From the NCBI RefSeq assembly GCF_047600445.1, contig NZ_JASGKT010000002.1:1674001-1738000 (forward strand): DNA of 64,000 nucleotides. Reading direction: 5' to 3'. Origin of the DNA: Piscinibacter sp047600445 (lineage in GTDB: Bacteria; Pseudomonadota; Gammaproteobacteria; Burkholderiales; Burkholderiaceae_C). The notes under the pieces were generated by a model. The model saw nothing but the letters and a program-made list of their open reading frames with translations. It searched no databases and was not told where the DNA came from. The position numbers and the translations under genes are program-made. This document shows, piece by piece, positions 17,927 to 24,598 of this stretch. Every line of letters begins with the position of its first letter. Position 1 is the stretch's first letter.

Positions 17927-17997
17927 GGCGTGTCTCCTGGAGTCGTTGTTGCCTGCCGGCGCGATTTCAAGCGCGGGCTCTTACGAGCGTCTGACGC

Positions 17998-18978
17998 TCA
18001 GCCGATCGCGACGACGACGCGGCCGCGCAGCCGGCCGGCCATCAGCTCGGCAGCGCGCTCGGCCGCCTGCGCCAGCGGCACCTCGACGGCGATCGCCTCG
18101 AGCTGCTTCGCGTCGAGGTCGCGCGCCAGGCGCTGCCAGGCCTCGCGGCGCAGCGGCTGCGGCGCGTAGACGCTGTCGATGCCGGCCAGCGTCACGCCGC
18201 GCAGGATGAAGGGCATCACCGTGGCCGGCAGCTCGGCGCCCTGCGCCAGCCCGCAGGCGGCGACGACGCCGCCGTAGCGCGTCTGCGCCAGCGCGTTGGC
18301 GAGCGTGTGGCTGCCCACCGCGTCGACCACCGCCGCCCAGCGCTCCTTCTGCAGCGGCTTGCCGGCCGCGGCCAGTTCGGCGCGGTCGATCACCGCGGCG
18401 GCGCCCAGCGCCTTCAGGTAGTCGGCCTCGGCGGCCTTGCCGGTGGCGGCGACGACGCGGTGGCCGAGCCGGGCCAGCAGCGTGGTGGCCACGCTGCCGA
18501 CGCCGCCGGTGGCGCCGGTGACCAGCACCTCGCCCTCGCCCGGCTTCAGGCCGTGGCGCTCCAGCGCCATCACGCACAGCATCGCGGTGTAGCCGGCGGT
18601 GCCTATGGCCATCGCCTGGCGCGTCGTGAACGCGGCCGGCAGCGGCACCAGCCAGTCGCCCTTCAGGCGCGCCTTGCCCGCCAGACAGCCCCAGTGCGTC
18701 TCACCGACGCCCCAGCCGTTCAGGACGAAGGCGTCGCCGGCCTTCCACTGCGGGTGCGAGCTCTCCAGCACGCGGCCGGCGCCGTCGATGCCGGCCACCA
18801 TCGGCCACTGGCGCACCACCGGGCTGCGGTTGGTGATCGCCAGGCCGTCCTTGTAGTTGAGCGTCGAGTGCGCCACCTCCACCAGCACGTCGCCTGCGGG
18901 CAGCGCGACCTCGTCGAGTTCGCGGATGCCGGCGCGAAAGCCGGCCTCGTCCTTCTCCAGCAGCAAAGCCTTGAACAT
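17998..18978 (-). CDS. acuI: Acrylyl-CoA reductase (NADPH), AcuI/YhdH family
   Basis: Medium-chain zinc-free reductase of 326 residues that reduces acryloyl-CoA to propionyl-CoA. Family features: MFKALLLEKDEAGF at the start, STLNYKDGLAIT, PMVAGIDGAGRV, GWGVGETHWGCLAGKARLKG, AMAIGTAGYTAML and the NADPH fold VTGATGGVGSVATTLLARLG. GTGWGVGET..GG-type residues and the length separate it from general quinone oxidoreductases. A good ribosome site (AAGGAGATCTC) precedes the ATG. Upstream of prpE on the same strand. A GAGCGT-CTG-ACGCTC hairpin covers its stop codon (17985-17999), and might reduce read-through into prpE. Confidence 0.9.
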   Translation of the reverse strand: MFKALLLEKDEAGFRAGIRELDEVALPAGDVLVEVAHSTLNYKDGLAITNRSPVVRQWPMVAGIDGAGRVLESSHPQWKAGDAFVLNGWGVGETHWGCLAGKARLKGDWLVPLPAAFTTRQAMAIGTAGYTAMLCVMALERHGLKPGEGEVLVTGATGGVGSVATTLLARLGHRVVAATGKAAEADYLKALGAAAVIDRAELAAAGKPLQKERWAAVVDAVGSHTLANALAQTRYGGVVAACGLAQGAELPATVMPFILRGVTLAGIDSVYAPQPLRREAWQRLARDLDAKQLEAIAVEVPLAQAAERAAELMAGRLRGRVVVAIG

Positions 18979-19044
18979 GAGATCTCCTTGGGGATGGCGC
19001 GGACGATAACGCAGCCTCGCAATCGTCTCTAAATGTTCGCGCAA

Positions 19045-19058
19045 GTGCTGGTCAGCAC
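19045..19058. promoter_or_regulatory. Inverted repeat in the acuI / peptidase divergent gap (operator candidate)
   Basis: GTGCTG-GT-CAGCAC, extended by one more A/T pair on each side, is a perfect dyad in the 130-base gap 18979-19108 between acuI (minus) and the NlpC/P60 gene (plus). It lies about 13 bases upstream of a TTGACT -35 candidate for the peptidase. Such a site could bind a dimeric repressor or activator of one or both genes; no regulator gene is adjacent. Confidence 0.35.
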
Positions 19059-19070
19059 TGGTTTTTTCGA

Positions 19071-19100
19071 TTGACTGGCGGCGCCGCCAGCGGCTAAGCT
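19071..19100 (+). promoter_or_regulatory. Promoter of the NlpC/P60 peptidase gene
   Basis: TTGACT (19071-19076), 18 bases, TAAGCT (19095-19100). Transcription would begin close to the ATG at 19109, leaving almost no leader. Confidence 0.5.
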
Positions 19101-19108
19101 GCGCGCCG

Positions 19109-19795
19109 ATGGACCGCCCCGCCCGCCTCCGCCCCCTGCTGGCCGCCCTGGCCGCGGGCCTGGCGCTGGCCGCCGCGGGCGTGCAGGCGGCGCCGGAAGC
19201 CGACCCGATCGCCAAGCTGCTGGCCGAACGCGGCTACGGCGAGCCCGACACGGTGCCCGCCGCCGTGCCGCCGAGCGAATACGCCTTCGTGCGCACGATG
19301 CGCGACAAGGCCTCCGAGATGGTGCTCGGTGCGATGAACTTCCTCGGCGTGCCTTACCGCCGCGGCGGCAACAGCGCCGAGCAGGGTTTCGACTGCAGCG
19401 GGTTCACGCGCCACGTGTTCGAGATGAGCCTGGGCCTGGTGCTGCCGCGCCGCGCCGACGAGCAGGCCAAGGCGGCCGGCATGGTCAAGGTCAAGCGCGA
19501 CGAACTGAAGCCGGGCGACCTGGTGTTCTTCAACACGCTCAAGCGCACCTTCTCGCACGTCGGCATCTACATCGGCGAGGGCAAGTTCATCCACGCGCCG
19601 CGCACCGGCGGCGAGGTGCGCGTGGAAGACATGCGCTACGCCTACTGGAGCAAGCGCTTCACCGGCGCGCGCCGCGCGCAGCCGCTGGTGGACGCCGCCG
19701 CGCCCGCGGCGCAGTCCGTCGCGCCGGCACCCGCCGCGACGCCGGCGGTGACCGCCGCCGTGCAGGACGCCGAAACCTTCCGCATGCTGCACTGA
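19109..19795 (+). CDS. Secreted C40 (NlpC/P60) peptidoglycan peptidase
   Basis: 228-residue cell-wall endopeptidase, expected to cut the gamma-D-Glu-meso-DAP bond of peptide stems in the periplasm. A signal peptide is visible (LRPLLAALAAGLALAAAGVQA, cut after AQA-like VQA at about residue 27). The catalytic triad elements are Cys in FDCSGFTRHVFE, His in FSHVGIYIGEGKFIH and the second polar residue in IHAPRTGGEVR. It ends in an Ala/Pro-rich tail of about 40 residues (DAAAPAAQSVAPAPAATPAV). No lipobox, so a soluble periplasmic or loosely attached enzyme. Monocistronic; moaA begins 79 bases later. Confidence 0.93.
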   Translation: MDRPARLRPLLAALAAGLALAAAGVQAAPEADPIAKLLAERGYGEPDTVPAAVPPSEYAFVRTMRDKASEMVLGAMNFLGVPYRRGGNSAEQGFDCSGFTRHVFEMSLGLVLPRRADEQAKAAGMVKVKRDELKPGDLVFFNTLKRTFSHVGIYIGEGKFIHAPRTGGEVRVEDMRYAYWSKRFTGARRAQPLVDAAAPAAQSVAPAPAATPAVTAAVQDAETFRMLH

Positions 19796-19874
19796 AGCGC
19801 CGACCCCGGCCGTTGCGGGGTCGCGGGATCGTGCCGGGTCGCAGCGCCGCCGCGCGCAGGCACAATTCGCGCTC

Positions 19875-20999
19875 ATGGGCGAAAAGATCATTCCGCTGGC
19901 CGACCACCGCTACGCCGCCAGCGTGCCGCTCATCCCCGAGCGGCCCGCGGCGCCGAGCGGGCACGTCGCCGACCGCCTCGGCCGGCCGCTGCGCGACCTG
20001 CGCATCTCGGTCACCGACCGCTGCAACTTCCGCTGCGGCTACTGCATGCCCAAGGAAGTGTTCGATGCGCGCTACCCCTTCCTGCCGCACGCCTCGCTGC
20101 TGAGCTTCGAGGAGATCACGCGCGCGGCAAGGCTGTTCGTCGCGCACGGCGTGCACAAGCTGCGCCTGACCGGCGGCGAGCCGCTGCTGCGCAAGAACCT
20201 GGAACGCCTGGTGGCGATGCTGGCCGCATTGCGCTGCGCCGACGGCCGGCCGCTCGACCTGACGCTGACCACCAACGGCTCGTTGCTGGCGCGCAAGGCG
20301 CGCACCCTGAAAGACGCCGGCCTGCAGCGCGTGACGGTCAGCCTCGACGCGCTGGACGACGCCGTCTTCCGGCGCATGAACGACGTCGACTTCCCGGTGG
20401 AAGACGTGCTCGAAGGCATCGCCGAGGCGCTGCGCTGCGGGCTCGGGCCGGTCAAGGTCAACATGGTCGTCAAGCGCGGTGCGAACGACCACGAGATCGT
20501 GCCGATGGCGCGTTTCTTCCGCGAACACTTCGGCGGCCGCGTCGTGCTGCGCTTCATCGAGTACATGGACGTGGGCGCCACCAACGGCTGGCGCATGGCG
20601 GAGGTGCTGCCCTCGGCCGAGGTGGTGGCGCGCATAGACGCGGCCTTCCCGCTCGAGCCGCTGGAGGCCAGCGCGCCCGGCGAGACCGCGCAGCGCTGGC
20701 GCTACCGCGACGGCGGCGGCGAGATCGGCGTGATCTCCAGCGTCACCCGCGCCTTCTGCCGCGACTGCAACCGCGCGCGCCTGTCCACCGAGGGCAAGCT
20801 CTACACCTGCCTGTTCGCCAGCCAGGGCCACGACCTGCGCGTGCTGCTGCGCGGCGGGTACGACGACGAGGACATCGCCGCGGCGGTCGGCGCGCTGTGG
20901 GCGGGGCGCGAAGACCGTTACTCCGAACTGCGCGGCGCGATGCAGGCCGATGCGGGCAGCGGGCAGCGGCGCGTCGAGATGCACTACATCGGCGGGTGA
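19875..20999 (+). CDS. moaA: GTP 3',8-cyclase MoaA
   Basis: Radical SAM enzyme for the first step of molybdenum cofactor synthesis. The 374-residue product has the N-terminal Fe-S motif DRCNFRCGYCMPKE (CX3CX2C), LTGGEPLLRKNLE for SAM binding, TTNGSLL, FIEYMDVG, the C-terminal cluster motif FCRDCNRARLSTEGKLYTCLF, and the conserved Gly-Gly C-terminus (MHYIGG) that is needed for catalysis. About 35 extra residues precede the radical SAM core. First of moaA-mobA-moeA2; moaC, which acts next, is not in the window. CACAAT (19861-19866) is a possible -10 box. Confidence 0.97.
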   Translation: MGEKIIPLADHRYAASVPLIPERPAAPSGHVADRLGRPLRDLRISVTDRCNFRCGYCMPKEVFDARYPFLPHASLLSFEEITRAARLFVAHGVHKLRLTGGEPLLRKNLERLVAMLAALRCADGRPLDLTLTTNGSLLARKARTLKDAGLQRVTVSLDALDDAVFRRMNDVDFPVEDVLEGIAEALRCGLGPVKVNMVVKRGANDHEIVPMARFFREHFGGRVVLRFIEYMDVGATNGWRMAEVLPSAEVVARIDAAFPLEPLEASAPGETAQRWRYRDGGGEIGVISSVTRAFCRDCNRARLSTEGKLYTCLFASQGHDLRVLLRGGYDDEDIAAAVGALWAGREDRYSELRGAMQADAGSGQRRVEMHYIGG

Positions 21000-21000
21000 G

Positions 21001-21597
21001 TTGCACATCGCCCGCGACGACATCACCGGCCTCGTGCTCGCCGGCGGGCGCGGCAGCCGCATGGGGGGCGTCGACAAAGGTCTGCAACGCCATCGCGGCA
21101 TGCCGCTCGCCCTGCACGCCTTGCAGCGCCTGGCGCCGCAGGTCGGCCGCGTCGCGATCAACGCGAATCGCCATCTCGACGCCTATGCAGCCTTCGGCGC
21201 GCCGGTCTGGCCCGACGCCCTGCCCGAGCATCCCGGCCCGCTGGCCGGCTTCCTCGCCGGGCTGGCGCACATCGAAACCCCCTGGCTCGCCACCGTGCCC
21301 TGCGACTCGCCGAACTTCCCCGCCGACCTCGTCGCGCGGCTGGCCGACGCGCTGGCGCGGCAAGGCGGCGAGATCGCGATGGCCGTCAGCGTCGAAGCCG
21401 GCGGGCGCCGCGCGCAGCCGGTGTTCTGCCTGCTGCACCGCGCGCTGGCAACGAGCCTGCGCGAATCCGTCGCCGCCGGCGAGCGCAAGGTCGAACGCTG
21501 GGCGACGCGGCACGGCTGCGTCGAGGTGCCGTTCGACGACGCGGCGGCCTTCGTCAACGCCAACACGCCGGCCGAGTTGCAGCGCCTGCAAGGCTGA
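21001..21597 (+). CDS. mobA: Molybdenum cofactor guanylyltransferase MobA
   Basis: Transfers GMP from GTP to molybdopterin, producing the bis-MGD form used by DMSO reductase-family enzymes (nitrate reductase, formate dehydrogenase). The 198 residues have the nucleotide-binding GLVLAGGRGSRMGGVDKGL, AINANRHL, HPGPLAGFLAGL and VPCDSPNFPADLV. The TTG at 21001 is chosen: it lies one base after the moaA stop and gives the typical length; an ATG at 20950 would add 17 unrelated residues inside moaA. Its presence means the host has at least one bis-MGD enzyme. Confidence 0.94.
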   Translation: MHIARDDITGLVLAGGRGSRMGGVDKGLQRHRGMPLALHALQRLAPQVGRVAINANRHLDAYAAFGAPVWPDALPEHPGPLAGFLAGLAHIETPWLATVPCDSPNFPADLVARLADALARQGGEIAMAVSVEAGGRRAQPVFCLLHRALATSLRESVAAGERKVERWATRHGCVEVPFDDAAAFVNANTPAELQRLQG

Positions 21598-21633
21598 GGC
21601 GCGGCTGCGTGCGCGCGGCTACCATCCGCGCCC

Positions 21634-22908
21634 ATGAGCGCCCCGCCCCCGACCCTGGCCCAGATCGCCTCCTGCGTGAGCGGCTACGACCCCGACGCCC
21701 TGCCGGTGGCGCAGGCCCAGGAGTTCATCGCCCGGCTGGTGCCGCGCGTGCAGGCGGTGCAGCGCGTGCCCATCCGCAGCGCGCTGGGCCGCGTGCTGGC
21801 GCACGATCTGATCTCGACGCTGGACGTGCCGGCGCACGACAACGCCGCGATGGACGGCTACGCGCTGCGCGGCAGCGAACTGGCCGCCAGCGGCGACACC
21901 GTGCTGCGCATCGCTGGCCGCGGCCTGGCCGGCACGCCCTTCGAGGGCGCGCCCGGCCCCGGCGAATGCGTGCGCATCATGACCGGCGCCGTGATGCCGG
22001 CCGGGCTGGATACCGTGGTGCCGCAGGAGTTCGTGCGCGTCGAGGAGGGACGCGCGACGCTGCCCGCCGGCGTGGTGCGTGCCGGCGACAACCGCCGCCG
22101 CGCCGGCGAAGACCTGGCCAAGGGCGAGCCTGCGCTGCACGCCGGCCGGGTGCTGCGCCCGGCCGACCTGGGCCTGCTCGCCTCGCTCGGCCAGGCCGAG
22201 GTGGCGGTGCGGCGCCGCCTGCGCGTGGCCTTCTTCTCCACCGGCGACGAGTTGCGCTCGGTCGGCGAGCCGCTGGACGAAGGCTGCGTCTACGACAGCA
22301 ACCGCTACACGCTGTGGGGCATGCTGCGGCGCCTGGGCGTCGAGCCCATCGACATGGGCGTGGTGCGCGACGACCCGGCGGCGCTGGAAGCCGCCTTCCG
22401 CGACGCCGCCGCGAACGCGGATGCGGTGATCACCTCCGGCGGCGTCAGCGTCGGCGAGGCCGACCACACCCGGCGCATCATGAACACGCTCGGCGAGGTG
22501 CTGTTCTGGCGCATCGCGATGCGTCCCGGCCGGCCGCTGGCGATCGGGCGCATCGGCAACGCCGTCCTGTTCGGCCTGCCCGGCAACCCGGTGGCGGTGA
22601 TGGTGAGCTTCTACGCCTTCGTGCGCGACGCGCTGCTGGCGATGAGCGGCGCGGCGCCTCAGCCCTTGCCCATGCTGCGCGCCGCCAGCCTGCGGGCTAT
22701 CCGCAAGAAACCCGGCCGCACCGAGTTCCAGCGCGGCATCGTGACGCGCGCCGGCGACGGCTGGCAGGTCGAGATCACCGGCTCGCAAGGTTCGGGCATC
22801 CTGCGCAGCATGAGCGTGGCCAACGGGCTCGTCGTGCTCGGCCACGAGCAGGGCGACGTGCCGGCCGGCGCGCCGCTGGACGTACTGCCCTTCGACGGGC
22901 TGATCTGA
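21634..22908 (+). CDS. moeA: MoeA-family molybdopterin molybdenumtransferase (second copy)
   Basis: 424-residue MoeA/Glp paralogue with all usual parts: VPAHDNAAMDGYALRG, CVRIMTGAVMPAGLDTVVPQ, RRRAGEDL, FFSTGDELRSVG, YDSNRYTLWGMLRRLG, TSGGVSVGEADHTRR, GLPGNPVAVMVSF and a C-terminal RTEFQRGIV / GSQGSGILRSMS. It is about 14 residues longer than the copy at 8039-9271 because of an N-terminal extension with SCVSGYDPDALP. Clustered with moaA and mobA, it may serve the bis-MGD branch while the other serves another, but both are predicted to do the same reaction. A TACCAT box lies about 9 bases before the ATG. Confidence 0.94.
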   Translation: MSAPPPTLAQIASCVSGYDPDALPVAQAQEFIARLVPRVQAVQRVPIRSALGRVLAHDLISTLDVPAHDNAAMDGYALRGSELAASGDTVLRIAGRGLAGTPFEGAPGPGECVRIMTGAVMPAGLDTVVPQEFVRVEEGRATLPAGVVRAGDNRRRAGEDLAKGEPALHAGRVLRPADLGLLASLGQAEVAVRRRLRVAFFSTGDELRSVGEPLDEGCVYDSNRYTLWGMLRRLGVEPIDMGVVRDDPAALEAAFRDAAANADAVITSGGVSVGEADHTRRIMNTLGEVLFWRIAMRPGRPLAIGRIGNAVLFGLPGNPVAVMVSFYAFVRDALLAMSGAAPQPLPMLRAASLRAIRKKPGRTEFQRGIVTRAGDGWQVEITGSQGSGILRSMSVANGLVVLGHEQGDVPAGAPLDVLPFDGLI

Positions 22909-22917
22909 GGAGAACAC

Positions 22918-23754
22918 GTGTACCCCACCCCTTCGCAGACCGCCGGCGACGCGGCGCGCAAGCCGATGACGCTGCACCGCCTCGCCGCGATGCGCGCGGC
23001 CGGCGAGAAGATCGCGATGCTGACCTGCTACGACGCCAGCTTCGCGCGCCTGCTCGACGAGGCCGGCGTCGACGTGCTGCTGGTCGGCGATTCGCTCGGC
23101 ATGACGCTGCAGGGCCGCGACAGCACGCTGCCCGTCACGCTCGCGGAGATGGCCTATCACGTGCAGTGCGTGGCGCGCGGCAGCCGGGCGGCCTGGATCA
23201 TCGGCGACCTGCCCTTCGCCAGCTACCACACCGGCGCCGAGCAGGCGCTGCTGAGCGCGGCCACGCTGATGCAGTCGGGCGCGCACATGGTCAAGCTCGA
23301 AGGCGGCGGCTGGACGGCGCCGGTGGTGCGCCACCTCGCCGAGCGCGGCATCCCGGTGTGCGCGCACCTCGGGCTGACGCCGCAGTCGGTGCATGCGCTG
23401 GGCGGCTACCGCATCCAGGGGCGCGACGAGAGCGGCGCCGAGCGCCTGCTGCGCGAGGCGAAGGAACTGGCCGACGCCGGCGCGGCGATGCTGGTGGTCG
23501 AGCTGATCCCCAGCGCGCTCGGCGAGCGGCTGACGCAGAGCCTGCCCATCCCGGTGATCGGCATCGGCGCCGGCCCGGGCTGCTCGGGCCAGGTGCTGGT
23601 GCTGCACGACATGCTGGGTGTCACGCGCAGCCGGCTGCCGCGCTTCGTGCGCAACTTCATGGCGGGCGCCGGCGACATCGAAGCCGCGATCCGCGCCTAC
23701 GTGGCCGCCGTCAAGGACGGCAGCTTCCCCGACCCGGCCGTGCACGGCTACTGA
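22918..23754 (+). CDS. panB: 3-methyl-2-oxobutanoate hydroxymethyltransferase
   Basis: First committed step of pantothenate (CoA) synthesis: transfers a hydroxymethyl group from methylene-THF to ketoisovalerate. The 278-residue product has KIAMLTCYDASFARLLDEAG and VLLVGDSLGMTLQG with the Mg-binding Asp residues, YHTGAEQALLSAATLM, VKLEGGG, AHLGLTPQSVHALGGYRIQG, the catalytic Glu in VVELIPSALG, and IGIGAGPGCSGQVLV. GTG start at 22918 with GAGGAG 8 bases upstream; a later ATG (KPMTLHRLAAM) would also leave the core intact. panC follows 19 bases downstream, so both form one unit. Confidence 0.97.
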   Translation: MYPTPSQTAGDAARKPMTLHRLAAMRAAGEKIAMLTCYDASFARLLDEAGVDVLLVGDSLGMTLQGRDSTLPVTLAEMAYHVQCVARGSRAAWIIGDLPFASYHTGAEQALLSAATLMQSGAHMVKLEGGGWTAPVVRHLAERGIPVCAHLGLTPQSVHALGGYRIQGRDESGAERLLREAKELADAGAAMLVVELIPSALGERLTQSLPIPVIGIGAGPGCSGQVLVLHDMLGVTRSRLPRFVRNFMAGAGDIEAAIRAYVAAVKDGSFPDPAVHGY

Positions 23755-23773
23755 AACACGACCCGACCAACGC

Positions 23774-24598
23774 ATGCAAGTCGTCCACAGCATCGCGCAA
23801 CTGCGCGCCGCGCTCGCCGGCCAGGCCAACAGCGTCTTCGTGCCCACGATGGGCAACCTGCACGACGGCCACCTCTCGCTGATCCGGCTGGCGCGCGCGC
23901 GCGGCGGCCCGGTGGTGGCGAGCATCTTCGTCAACCGGCTGCAGTTCGCGCCGCACGAGGATTTCGACACCTACCCGCGCACGCTGGAGCGCGACTGCCA
24001 GTTGCTCGCGCCGGCCGGCTGCGACATCGTGTTCGCGCCCTCGGAGAAAGACCTCTACCCCGAGCCGCAGGGCTACAAGGTGCATCCGCCGCCCGAGCTG
24101 GCCGACATCCTCGAGGGCCACTTCCGCCCCGGCTTCTTCACCGGCGTGTGCACCGTGGTGCTCAAGCTCTTCAACGCGGTGCAGCCCAAGGTGGCGGTGT
24201 TCGGCAAGAAGGACTACCAGCAACTGATGGTGATCCGCCGCATGGTCGAGCAGCTCGCGCTGCCGATCACCATCGTCGGCGGCGAGACCGGGCGCGCCGC
24301 CGACGGCCTGGCGCTGTCGTCGCGCAACGGCTACCTCGACGCGGCGCAGCGCGCCGAGGCCGTGCAGCTCAGCGCCGCGCTGCGCCGCATCGAAGCCGCG
24401 GCGATGGCCGGCGAACGCGACTGGGCCCAGCTCGAAGCCGAGGCGATGGCCGGCCTCGCGGCGCGCGGCTGGCAGCCCGACTACGTGGCGATCCGCCGCC
24501 GCCGCGACCTCGGCGAGCCCGCCGGCGGCGAGCCGCTGGTGGTGCTGGCCGCCGCGAAGCTGGGCACGACGCGGCTGATCGACAACCTCGAGATCTAA
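23774..24598 (+). CDS. panC: Pantothenate synthetase
   Basis: Joins pantoate and beta-alanine with ATP through a pantoyl-adenylate. The 274 residues match the family: VPTMGNLHDGHLSLIRLA (ATP-binding HxGH, here HDGH), VASIFVNRLQFAPHEDFDTYP, GHFRPGFFTGVCTVVLKLF, FGKKDYQQLMVIRRMV and LALSSRNGYLD. Directly downstream of panB. Its TAA stop overlaps the ppsA stop on the other strand by three bases (CTAA), so the two convergent genes share their last bases and no terminator can lie between them. Confidence 0.97.
   Translation: MQVVHSIAQLRAALAGQANSVFVPTMGNLHDGHLSLIRLARARGGPVVASIFVNRLQFAPHEDFDTYPRTLERDCQLLAPAGCDIVFAPSEKDLYPEPQGYKVHPPPELADILEGHFRPGFFTGVCTVVLKLFNAVQPKVAVFGKKDYQQLMVIRRMVEQLALPITIVGGETGRAADGLALSSRNGYLDAAQRAEAVQLSAALRRIEAAAMAGERDWAQLEAEAMAGLAARGWQPDYVAIRRRRDLGEPAGGEPLVVLAAAKLGTTRLIDNLEI

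Noticed and set aside
17927..17997. CTTGAAA upstream of prpE as a second heat-shock promoter
   Set aside because: The -35 like heptamer is present on the minus strand, but no CCCCATNT-like box follows at 11-16 bases.
21619..23970. A 783-codon minus-strand frame antisense to moeA2 and panB
   Set aside because: Same reason: antisense shadow of two well-supported genes on the plus strand.
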